DNA from: Viscum album
Taxonomy: Eukaryota > Streptophyta > Magnoliopsida > Santalales > Viscaceae
Length of the DNA: 64,000 nt
Assembly (NCBI GenBank): GCA_963277665.1
Contig: OY728142.1
Span: 7,578,001 to 7,642,000 of the forward strand
Direction: 5' to 3'
In this document: positions 11,517 through 22,701 of the stretch, piece by piece
Position numbering within the stretch: position 1 is the stretch's first letter
How the letters are laid out: every line of letters begins with the position of its first letter
Notes under the pieces: model-generated
What the model saw: only the letters and a program-made list of their open reading frames with translations
Database searches by the model: none
What the model was told of the DNA's origin: nothing
Position numbers and translations under genes: made by a program

Positions 11517-11527
11517 TGGTATCAGAG
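11517..11527 (+). promoter_or_regulatory. Primer-binding site of element 1
   Basis: TGGTATCAGAG is complementary to the 3' end of plant initiator tRNA-Met and sits 2 nt after the LTR end. It is the start site for minus-strand DNA synthesis. Confidence 0.95.
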
Positions 11528-11640
11528 GTTGGTTTAGACAACTTTAAGAGTTAGAAAAGTGTTAAATTATAATATGATTGAAATGATATAGCATTTACGG
11601 ATTACCATGTTGCTTCGCCTAAGATATTTCTGTGTTCAGA

Positions 11641-14600
11641 ATGGTTTTCCGCAGAGGAGACAAAGCAACTATGTTGGGACGAAATCAGGAGGAAGATAAC
11701 CTTCCAAATCGGCAACCTGAGATGGTCGGAATCGGAACTGAACAGTTTGTTGCAGTGATGGCACAGTTGACTCAGGCTATAAATGGTGGTGGTATCCATG
11801 CACGAGATCAGCCAGATCAACCGTAGAGGAACATGTCAGTGGTGGAACATTTCATGAGGCAACATCCCCCATCATTCAGAGGATCATCTGACCCTGTGCA
11901 AGCTGAAGGGTGGATTAAAGCACTGGAGAAGATTTTTGATGTCATGGGGTGTTCAGACAATCAAAAGGTTAGTCTTGCTATTTACCGTTTGGAGGGTGAA
12001 GCAGATCAGTGGTGGTCTATGGTTAAAAATATCAGGGACGCCGATGAGATTGATGCTCTTGACTGGGATGAATTCAAAGGTATGTTTCTTGAGAAGTATT
12101 TTCCTCAGGCTGTTCGACTTAGGATGGAAAATAAATTCTTGGAATTGAGGCAAGAGGAAGACTCAGTGGCTGCCTATGAAGAAAGGTTCACTCGATTGGC
12201 AAGGTATGCTCCAAATTTTATCTGGGACCTTGATAGTAAAATCAATCGTTTTTACTCAGGATTAAAGCCAAAATATTGAAGGGCATTAGCTTCTCGTGAG
12301 TTTAAAAGTTATGAAAAGCTTGTTCGATGTGCTGAGAAGGTGGAAATGGAGTTTGCCGATGACCAAGTTTTCTATAACAACCAGCAGAAGAAGAGACCGA
12401 GGTGGCAGGAGAAAGGTAAGAATTCTTCAAAAAAGTCTGATGGTAAGAGAACTAAGTTTCCAGTTTGTGATAAATGTGGCAAAAGGCATGCTGGGGAATG
12501 TCTTCTGAATTCTGGGAAGTGCTACCGATGTGGTAAGATGGGACATAAGGCTCGTGATTGCACTGAAAAGGATCAAGGTGAAGGTAAGAACAAATTTGAT
12601 TTACAGTTAGTGAAATGTTATAAGTGCAATGAGATGGGTCACTATGCAAACGAGTGTCCGACAAGGAGCTTGAGTGATGGGAAGCAGTTAGACTACAAGC
12701 AGAAAGGGGTGGTGAAATCCTTTGCAACTACTTCAGCAGATGTTGGGCCATCAAATGAAGTTGTATCAGGTACTTTGTTTGTTTTTTCAGATTATGCCAG
12801 TGTGTTGTTTGATTCGGGGTCTACACATTCTTTCATCTCTGAAACCTTTTCTAGTAAAATGGGAATACCATCTCAAGAAATGACTCCTGAACTTTTGGTA
12901 AAAACTCCTAGGGGAAATGTCGAGGAAAAAAGAATTTATAAGAATCTTCCTATCCTTATCTGTGGAAAGAACCTACTTGCAAACCTTATTGTTCTACCTC
13001 TAGTATAGTTTGATGTTATCCTGGGTATGGATTGGCTCTCTATTTACCATGCTAAGATTGACTGTAGAGCTAAAGAAGTTTCTTTTCATAAATACTTTTA
13101 GTTTGTTTACAAGAATGAACCCTTACTTTTGATAACATATCAAGAGGCCGAGAAACTTGTAAAAGATGGAAATGAATGTTACCTTGCACACGTCGTTGAA
13201 AATAAAGGAACTGTTCAGATTAATGATGTGCCAGTGGTAAATGAGTATCCTGATGTTTTTCCTGATGAGTTGCCTGGAATAATACCAGATCGGGAAGTTG
13301 AGTTTACTGTTGACTTAGTCCCTGATGCTAAGCCAATTTAAAAACCCCCTTATCGAATGACACAAATTGAACTTTTAGAGTTGAAGGAGCAATTGCAGGA
13401 TTTATTAGAGAAAGGTTTCATTAGACCTAGCACATCACCATGGGGTGATCCTGTTTTATTTGTTAAAAAGAAAGATGGTTCTATGAGACTTTGCATTGAT
13501 TATAGAGCCTTTAATAATATCACTGTTAATAACAAATATCCTTTGCCTCATATCGATGATTTGTTTGATCAGCTCCAGGGAGCTCAGTTTTTTTCAAAGA
13601 TTGACTTGAGATCGGGGTTCCATCAGCTGAAGGTTAAGGAGGCATATATTCCGAAGACCGCATTCCGTACGAGATATGGCCATTATGAATTTGTAGTAAT
13701 GCCTTTTGGGCTAACCAATGCACCTGCTGTATTCATGGACTTAATGAATAGAATTTTCCATGAGTTCTTGGATAAGTTTGTGGTGGTTTTCATTGATGAT
13801 ATTTTGGTGTTTTCTAAAAGTAAATAGGAGCATGAAAAACATTTAAGGGTTATCTTGCAAACCTTAAAAGAAAAGAAACTGTATGGGAAATTCAGCAAGT
13901 GTGAGTTTTGGTTACAACAAATTTATTTCCTTGGTCACATTGTTTCTAAAGATGGAATAACTGTTGATCCTACAAAAACAAAATTTGTGGAAGAATGGCC
14001 AAGACCCACAAATGTAACCGAGATTCGTAGCTTCCTTGGTTTGGCGGGCTATTACCGAAGGTTTGTTAGAAATTTTTCACGGTTATCTAGTCCAATGACT
14101 AAGCTAACTCGGAAGGGTGTTAAGTTTATCTGGACAAAAGAATGTGATGATTGTTTTCAGGAATTGAAAAGAAGATTGGTGAATGCTCCAGTTTTGGCAC
14201 TACCTTCCAGGAATGGTGAGTTTGTTATATACAGTGATGCTTCATTGAAAGGACTTGGTTGCGTCCTAATGCAGAATGATCAGGTAATTTCTTATGCTTC
14301 ACGACAGTTGAAAACTCATGAGGTAAATTACCCTACACATGATTTGGAATTAGCTGCTGTTGTTTTTGCTTTAAAAATTTGGAGGCATCATTTGTATGGA
14401 GTAAAGTGTGAAATATATACCGATCACAAAAGTTTAAAGTATATATTCACTCAGAAAGAGCTAAACATGAGACAAAGGAGATGGCTAGAATTAATCAAGG
14501 ATTATGATTGTACAATTCATTACCATCCGGGAAAAGCAAATAAAGTGGCTGATGCTTTGAGTCGAAAAAGTAATGCTTCATTAACAATGTTGTGGTTGGA

Positions 14601-16120
14601 ACGTGATCCTTTGGTTAACGATTTGATGAACTTTGGCATAGAAGTTGTTGGTGCAGTAAGTCCTTCTGTTTTGTTTCAGGTATCAGTGAGATCATCTCTA
14701 TCAGATAGAATCAAGAAAGCGCAGAAGCAAGACAGTGAGTTGCAGAAAAGGGTAGAGCTGGTTCAGAAAGGTAAGTTGCCTGAATTCAACATTGATAATG
14801 ATTGTGTTTTGAGATTTGGGAAGAGATTGTGTGTGCCTTGTGATTCACAGTTGAAGAGAGAGTTGTTATGTGAAGCTCATAGTTCTCCGTTTTCAGTTCA
14901 TCCGGGCAGTACTAAGATGTACAGAGGTCTGCGGGAGTATTACTGGTGGGATGGAATGAAAAGAGACATTTCTGATTTTACTGTGAAGTGTTTGACATGT
15001 CAACAGGTTAAAGCAGAGCAGCAGTTACCGAAAGGGATGCTTCAGCCTTTACCAGTGCCAGAGTGGAAATGGGAAAACATATCCATGGACTTTGTTGTGG
15101 GATTACCGAGGACATCTCGAGGTAATAATGTAATCTGGGTTATTATTGATCGCTTGACCAAATCTGCTCATTTCCTTTCTATACGGGATACTTTCCCTCT
15201 TGATCAACTTTCCCGTTTGTATCTTAAAGAGATAGTCAGGTTACATGGAGTTCCTCTCTCCATTGTATCAGATCGTGATCCCAGGTTTACTTCTAACTTT
15301 TGGAAAGGCCTTCAGAAGTCGTTGGGTACTGAATTAAATTTTAGTACAGCTTTTCATCCTCAATCAGATGGGCAGTCAGAACGAATAATTCAGACCTTGG
15401 AGGATATGCTACGAGCTTATTCTATGGATTATCAGGGAAGTTGGGACCAACATCTTTCTTTGGTTGAGTTTTCATATAATAACAGTTTTCATTCCAGTAT
15501 ACAGATGACACCATTTCAGGCATTATATGGGAAGCGGTGTCGAACTCCAGCATTTTGGGATGAAGTGGGTGAAAGGAAGTTGATGGGACCAGAATTGGTA
15601 GAAGAGATGGCAGAAAAAGTTTAGCTGATTCAGAAACACATGAGAACAGCTCAGAGCAGGCAGAAGAGTTATGTGGATAACCGGAGGAAGGATCTATTTT
15701 TCGAGGTAGGTGGTCATGTTTTTCTCAAGGTTTCTCCTTGGAAAAGTGTGATGAGATTTGGTAAGAAAGGAAAGTTGAGTCCAAGGTTCGTTGGACCATA
15801 CGAAATTCTGGAAAGAGTTGGATCAGTTGCATACTGAGTGGCTTTACCTCCAAGTTTATCTCAGGTACACAATGTTTTCACGTTTCGATGTTGAGAAATT
15901 ATATGCCAAATCCATCTCATGTTTTGAGCCCAGAGGTAGTTCAGCTGGAAGAGAACCTATCTTATGAGGAACAACCGGTCCAGATTCTTGACCACAGGGA
16001 GCAAGTGTTACGGAATAAGGTGATTCATCAGGTAAAGGTTTTGTGGAAAACCATGTGATTTAAGAGGCAACATGGGAATCTGAAAATGCTATGAGGGATA
16101 AATACCCCCACTTATTTTGA
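11641..16120 (+). pseudogene. Element 1 gag-pol polyprotein, inactivated by stops
   Basis: One frame runs from ATG 11,641 into the integrase. Domains: gag (about 11,880-12,270); CCHC zinc knuckles at 12,520-12,561 and 12,616-12,657, with a shorter C..C..C motif at 12,466-12,501; aspartic protease with FDSGSTHSFI (12,808-12,838); RT with [13 protein letters not shown] and the FIDD active site (13,789-13,800); RNase H with [12 protein letters not shown] (14,225); integrase zinc finger (14,873-15,005); integrase core with [16 protein letters not shown] and [10 protein letters not shown] (15,085-15,405); GPY/F segment ending near 15,834; chromodomain with HQVKVLWK and ATWESENAMR, ending at TGA 16,118. 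In-frame stops fall at 11,824, 12,277, 13,006, 13,099, 13,339, 13,825, 15,622, 15,835 and 16,061. Single-base losses lie near 15,875 and 16,047. No working protein is possible without readthrough. Confidence 0.95.
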
Positions 16121-16152
16121 TAAGTGAATAAAATTGCAAGGACGCAATTCCC

Positions 16153-16167
16153 AAAAGGGGGGAAGGA
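16153..16167 (+). promoter_or_regulatory. Polypurine tract of element 1
   Basis: An uninterrupted 15-base purine run (AAAAGGGGGGAAGGA) ends immediately before the TG of the 3' LTR. It is the primer for plus-strand synthesis. Confidence 0.95.
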
Positions 16168-19100
16168 TGTAACATCCCAGGTAAATAAAGAATAAAGAAT
16201 TTTCATATTTATTAATATTTACGAATTAAATATTAATTTTTATTTTAAAGGGGTTTCTATGTTCGATAGCGTACCCGATACGCAACGATGAGTTTCTTTG
16301 AAACTCACGTAGCACACTAGTAATAAAATAATATTATTTTAAATGTTAGTTAACAAGTAGTCGTTGTACTGGCGGGAATGGATAGAAATAACTAAAATAT
16401 GATTAGATATGTTTTTAAATGTTTATACATTTACCCAATAAAAGATAAAGGCTTAAAATACGGAAAGAGTTCAATTTTAGGGCATATATACTCTAATTTT
16501 CACTAAAGGTTCACTTATCACCTTTTAATGGTGAACCGTCATTAAATGTAGTTTTGATCACTCTTATACTTTATTTTGGACCAAATATAACTCTTCTTTA
16601 GAATCGGGACATCAAAATTTACTTTGTGTAAATATTTGGTACCTTTCTGATAAAGTTCATTTTTTTATGAATAGTGTAAAATGTTGTATTTTAATTAAAA
16701 ACCTCTTTTTAATATAATTTATTTATATGATTAGATTATTATTTTAATTGGTTTTAAAGTGAAATTAGAAAATATTTTTAGCAGTTAATCCAATGGTGGT
16801 CATTGGAATCAATTTCACTTTGAAATTGGACTTAAACTGGTGTCAATCTTTTGATACTTATTGTTTCACAAAAACACGCTATTTGTCATGACAGCGGGAA
16901 TTAATTATTAAATTAATTAATTTGACTTATATGTTTTGAATTTTGTAAAATGGACTTCATTTTTGAATTCGGAATATCAAATATAGCTTAGGGTGAATTT
17001 TTGGTAATTTTCTGAAAAACTTCAATTTTTGATGAATAGTGAAACCACTAAGTGGTAATCAAGCAAAATGATTTTTCAGTTAAATGAAAGTTTACCACTA
17101 ATGTGTATTGAATTTTGAAAATCCGACATACATGGTTGTCATTAAGAAGTAAAATGTGGTTCAATGAGATTAAAATAATTTTTTTGGTGAATAGTAACTT
17201 TTTTCATTAATCGCGATTAGAGGCAATTAGTGTAGTTTAAGGTAAAAATGATATTATAAGAATGTGAAAACACCATGACACTTATCCTACACCTATTGGG
17301 TGAGTCATGGCCGACCAAGACAAGCCATGGGCCAACTTGGGGACCCCATGGAGCCACATTAGTTGGAAAATGACATTAATATATTTTTATTTAATGTTAA
17401 AGTGAAAATGACACTAACATAAATTATTTTGCTAAAATAATTTTTGAGTGGGGTTATACAAGTCCAAATTTTGATTATAAATAGTCATTGGAAAGATAAA
17501 AAGATTTAATACATCATAGTATTTTTTTATAATTTTTAGACATTAAATAAATTAAATTATATATGACATAATAATGATGCAGCGATGACATCTTTATTTG
17601 ACGATTTAAATAAAATGGAAAGATAATGAAAAATCTAAAACCTACACATGTCCAAAACCAATTGGATGAGTGGATTTAGAACCCTTATCACCTTATCCAC
17701 GAATTATATCAATGTGGGACCTTTTAAAACCGAAACACATTTTCAAATAAAGTAATATTTCTTTACTTTCCGAAAGTGACCCTCCTCTCCTCTTATAAAA
17801 GGACCCCACCTCTACCCCATTTCACACACTTCTCAAGCCTTTGGCTCGGCCAACCCCTGCCCAATTACTCTCTCCACATCCCTCTACTCATCCTAGAGGA
17901 TTCCCTTTGGGCAGAATCCTTTCAAAGTAAGCCTTTAGGCTCAAATCAAAAGGGAGTTACACTTTTAAAGGTAATTCATTCTCTCTTGTTCATTTGTTTT
18001 ATTTTGCTTCTCCAACCCTCTAAACTCTTTTTATTTACTTCTTTTGTAACAACACCAGTATCTTCAATATACTAGGATGTTGTTATAATATTTATTTGAG
18101 CTACACTCTCACACAACTACATCAAATGGTTAAAGAACATACGGTTTCCGTGGATGGCGAAATTCTGCCTCCCGAAATGATGATTGTTCAATACTCATTT
18201 AACACCTTCAAGGGTGGCCATTATGATGTCACTATTTTTATATATGATATATAATATGTTTATGTTTTATTTAAGATTCTGTAGTTTTCATTTTTGGAAT
18301 ACCTTTATGGTTTCCATTATGGGTAAACACGATATCTTCATTTAAGGAAGTGCGGACTACCGCCCCCTAAAAGTGATGTGATTCATTAATGCCATATGTG
18401 GGACGTGTAAAGGATGGATTTAAAGTTATTATATATGATGTTATACTGGAATTATAATATACCTCTATATCATTATTATTTCTTTCCATTAAAGTATGAT
18501 ATAGAAATGAAAGTAGCGTTCATGCGTACGTACGGCTTACCGTCTCCATGAACGGTGCATTTCATTTCTTATCCCCAAATGTAATGTACTATTAAAATTA
18601 CATGTATATAATGTATATATATAATTAATGATATATCTAAATGATGAATATAATTCTGGAATTAAAATATACATACCTCTCATTTAGTTTTAATTCCACT
18701 AATATGACAATGAAATGAAAGTAGCGTTCATGCGTACGTACGGATTACCGTCTCCATGAACGGTGCATTTCATTTATTACCTCTAAATGATTATGTAATA
18801 TTATAAATACATGTATATTCTGGATATATATGATACATATTATATCCAAATCGGGAATTTCATTCTGGATATAAAGAACTTTTGACCACATGAACAACAT
18901 GTAATTGTAAGAAGTCAACTTTCGACTTAAGAACCAAATATTGACAAAACAAACATTATTAACTTAAATGGTTACATAATGTTTATAACATGGTAATAAG
19001 TGATATAAAAAGAATAATTAACTTTAAAAAAGTTCTTAATCAAGTATAAATTAACTCAAGTTTATTATTCAGGACGTTAAAGAACGATCGAGTCAAGTCG

Positions 19101-20234
19101 GACCCAAGGTAAGGGACTTCGTCTCAATCTCCTTTCATTGAGGCATATTTTGTTTTATACACAACTTTCTTTCATACGGTGTATAAAATCCTTTGACTTT
19201 TACTTTTATACAAAAGGAATCTTTTTCTACGAAGCGTTTTAATAAACGACAAAAAGGAATGTTTTTTTTACGTACGCGGTGAGAACGACCTTTTTCCGCC
19301 GCCGCGAGTATTGTTTGATCTTTGGCTTCTTCAACAAGCCGTAATGTTTTTAGAATAAAATAAATACCATATACTCTTTTATGTATTTTGGTATTGAAAA
19401 TGGTTTTGAAAAAGGATTCTATTATGTCAATATATTTATGATATATTGTGATTGAAATGTGGAAATGTTATCATTCCTTTATATTGGTTTTATGTTTTAT
19501 GATTTTATATTGGTACTTGGACATTTTAACGGGTGGTTACTTTATAAAACATATAACGGGTGGTGCCGTGAATACCAGGACGGGTGGTTACGTTATAACC
19601 TCTAATGCATTGGGTATGGAAGTCGGCCGTATGGCTATTCCATTAAGTATGTATGGAAATTGGCCGTATGGCTATTCCATTAAGTGATATGTGTGGAAGT
19701 CGACCGTATGGTTATTCCACTTAAGTATGTTTATGTCCCAAGTTACCTTTATATATTCTATGTGTTTTTTATATGGGTTTTATGGTAATGCTTTGGTTAC
19801 AAAAAGGTAAGTAATGATACTTTATTCAGTGAAGATTTTTTTACTACTTCATGAAGGTGAAGGTATTACTTTGATATAGTATATATGGTTTACTTGATGT
19901 TTGAAAAACTAACAGTTTTCATTCTTTTTGTATCCCATACTGAGCTTTTTATGCTCACCCCAAGTTTTTCGAAATGTTTTTCACAGGACTTAAAGTGGAA
20001 TAAGGTCAAGGATGGGATCAAGGGAATGTCATGCTATCTAAAACATGGAATCTAGACATCTTTCTTTTTAAGAGTTTTTATTTTATGGAAACTTAGTAGA
20101 AGTGTCTACTTTGTATTCTTTTAAGATGTAATAGTTATGTTCTAATTCTCTAAAACTCTAAACCTGAAAAGATCCTCAATGTGAATTATTCATTTAATTC
20201 AATATTAAGTAAGGTTTAAGGCTGGGGCCTTATA
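16168..20234 (+). repeat. Element 1, 3' LTR (4,067 bp)
   Basis: Copy of the 5' LTR with scattered substitutions and few indels. TATA box at 17,793-17,802; hairpin modules at 18,505-18,567 and 18,713-18,775, the second with one loop change (CGGATTACCG for CGGCTTACCG); the tandem repeats of 10,808-11,008 recur near 19,529-19,730. It ends TTATA at 20,234, directly before the TTCTC duplication. Confidence 0.95.
18505..18775 (+). promoter_or_regulatory. Paired hairpin modules in the element 1 3' LTR
   Basis: The two 63-bp hairpins of the 5' LTR are both present (18,505-18,567 and 18,713-18,775) with intact arms and an intact CGTACGTACG palindrome, although other parts of the LTR have acquired changes. 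Confidence 0.7.
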
Positions 20235-20239
20235 TTCTC
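20235..20239. repeat. Target-site duplication of element 1 (right)
   Basis: TTCTC, identical to 7,441-7,445. It directly follows the TATA end of the 3' LTR and defines that end exactly. Confidence 0.95.
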
Positions 20240-22475
20240 CGAGTATTCAATATCATTCGCAAGTGGTCTTGATATTCTTCCTTTCTCTTCAAATAGACAA
20301 TAATATCATCTATGAAGACCACCATAAACTGATCAATATAGTATCTAAAGAATATATTAAATAGATCCATGAAAATAGTGGGGGCATTAATAAGACCAAA
20401 AGGCATCACTATAAATTCATAGTGTCCATACCTTGTACGAAATGATGTCTTTGTTATATCCTCCTTTCTGATCCTTAATTGATGATATCCTGAATAAAGA
20501 TCAATCTTGGAAAAGTATTGAGCTCTGTGCAATTAGTCGAATAAGTCATAAATGTGGGTAAGAGGATATTTTTTTGTTGATAGTGATATTTTTATGATCT
20601 CGATAATCAATGTAGAGTCTCATTGATCTATATTTCTTTTTAATATACAGACAATTTGATCCCTAAGGTGACACACTAGGGTGTATAAATATTTTATCAA
20701 GATTCTATTTTAGTTTCTTCTTCAATTACTATAACTCAATTGGGGCCATTCTATAAGGTTTCTTTGAAATAGGCATATCACCATGTATGAGTTCTATTGA
20801 AAAATCAAATTCACGATTTGGTTTAAGACATGGAAATTCCTCCGAAAATACAACATCAAAATCCCGTACAATGGGTGTATTCTTAATTATGAGTTTCCCC
20901 CCAACCATTTGAGATAAATGACCATCATTTATAGGAATTAGGACCCATAAGATGGAATAAATTTATATTAAAAGGTTATATTCATACTTTCATTGATAGA
21001 TGATCATAGATTGATCTCGAATATGAAATATGATTTCCCTTCCTTGGAAATTGATATGATCTCCATATAGATAAATCCAATCCATGCCACGAATTACATA
21101 AAATTTTACTATAGGAAGGATTAGAATATTTTCAGGAAGTAATTTCCCACAAACTTCAACCGGAGAAGAATTATAAACTTTTGATGCGACTATTGTGCCA
21201 TTAAGAGTGGTCAAAAATAACTCAACATCTAATTTTTGAGGTAATACGATGATACCCTTAGACAATTATTCAATAATAAATTGGTGGGTGGATTTAGAAT
21301 CAGTGAAAACATTTTCTAATTTATATTGGATGGTAAGTGTACCTTTCAACACTTAATTACCATACTCCACATCACTGATAGTGATTTCACATGAATTTCC
21401 TTTTTATTTGGCCTTAAGAGCTTTCCAGAGTCGATCATCATCAATTAACCTTGGATTGGGGAATTGATTGGCATAATTCCCCATTTCCTCGAACTTGTAG
21501 CATTTAAGTTTAGGAGGTTCATTCTATGTAGCGTTTTCTCTATTCGTATCACAAGACATATTTTTTCCATCACTTTGGCATTCAACTGCTTGATGAATTT
21601 CTTTTACACACATAAAACACTTAATAGTCACTTTAAGACAATTTACACAATATTTAATTCCACACTTTGAGAACAAGGGAAAAATCACCTTCTTTTTAGT
21701 GTGGCCTTTAGATTTTCCTTCAAATTCAACTTTTATCTTCTTACCAAACCCATAACACTGATGGGTTACTCCAATTTCCATATCCACCTTGAGAGAATAT
21801 CATCCTATTTCCTCATAGCTATTAAAGTACCTTATGGATAATTCCATTTATAGACTTGGTTTTAATCCACTAAATAATTGATCAATTTTACTCTCTGGTT
21901 GAATAAGAATTTTAGAAGCATACCATGAAAGTCTTGTAAAAACTGCTTCATAGGTACCAATATATTCATCATGCTTTTTATTAAATTCAAGGAACTCCTT
22001 CTCCATCTTTGTTTGAAGAATACGAGTACAATACTTACTGAGAAATAATTTTTTGAAGTCCTACTATTATATGGACTCAATTTCATATATTTTACTTGTA
22101 TTCTTAATAAGATTCCACCATCGATCATCTTCACCTTCCAAATGATAGACTACTAATATAACATTATCATGTTAAAAACATTGCAGTACTAAAAATATCT
22201 TTTCATTTGTAATGATCCATTATTTATCCACTAATAGATTAGAAGACCTATTGAAATAAGGTGGATGTTTACTCATGAAGGACTCAATAGAATGTTCCTC
22301 CCTCATTTTCTCATTTGTAATTCCTACATGATTCATATCTTGAGAAAGTTGTGTGAGCATAGCTACAAGATATTTCATTCCAGCTACTATAAAATTTGGC
22401 TGGTCAGGAGAAAAACCATTTCATTTATCATCACATTCAGCATTAATGTGGTTCCTTTAGGTTATAGACATTGAA
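20240..22475 (-). pseudogene. Element 2 gag-pol, N-terminal part (gag, protease, RT start)
   Basis: Decayed first half of the element 2 polyprotein. On the minus strand: gag (about 22,300-21,790) with VVYHLEGEDDRWWN and FLSKYCTRILQTKM; two damaged zinc knuckles (about 21,660-21,480); protease remnant around 21,290 where the DSG motif reads DSKSTHQFI; a linker with IRGMDWIYLYGDHI (about 21,080); RT from about 20,800 with [14 protein letters not shown] and MPFGLINAP; and the FIDD active site at about 20,304-20,320. The frame reaches NTRRI at the insertion point and continues at 7,440. Frameshifts and stops are frequent. The gag start is unclear; the likely ATG region is near 22,470. Confidence 0.9.
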
Positions 22476-22688
22476 TAAAATAAATAAGAAGAGTGTGAGT
22501 AAGATTAATCATACAAAGAAAATCACAAAATCAAGAACTGAATTTCAATTTTGGATACATTAGGTTTTATCCTAGGTTATTCATGGTCATTTATAAAACA
22601 CTATGATTGTAACTTATACTTAGAAATATCCTCAGGGTCCTTACTAAGACTTTCTCATCAATGTTTCCAAAGGTTAACTTTAACTTTC

Positions 22689-22699
22689 CTCTAATACCA
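22689..22699 (-). promoter_or_regulatory. Primer-binding site of element 2
   Basis: Minus strand TGGTATTAGAG, a one-base variant of the initiator tRNA-Met site, lies 2 nt (GT) after the LTR end. About 210 bp of leader without features lies between it and gag. Confidence 0.88.
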
Positions 22700-22701
22700 A
22701 C

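Larger units (their letters stand above)
7446..20234 (+). mobile_element. Element 1: young Ty3/gypsy (Tekay-type chromovirus) retrotransposon
   Basis: A full-length 12,789-bp element: 5' LTR 7,446-11,514, primer site 11,517-11,527, a single gag-pol frame 11,641-16,120, polypurine tract 16,153-16,167, 3' LTR 16,168-20,234, and a perfect TTCTC duplication. LTRs make up almost two thirds of its length. The LTRs differ by roughly 1.5-2% in the stretches I compared, so it is recent relative to its host element. Assignment to Tekay rests on domain order and the C-terminal chromodomain. It cannot encode working proteins as it stands, but its LTR promoter looks intact. Confidence 0.96.

Noticed and set aside
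11517..11540. tRNA-Met gene
   Set aside because: Only the 3'-end complement of initiator tRNA is present, with no cloverleaf; it is a primer-binding site.
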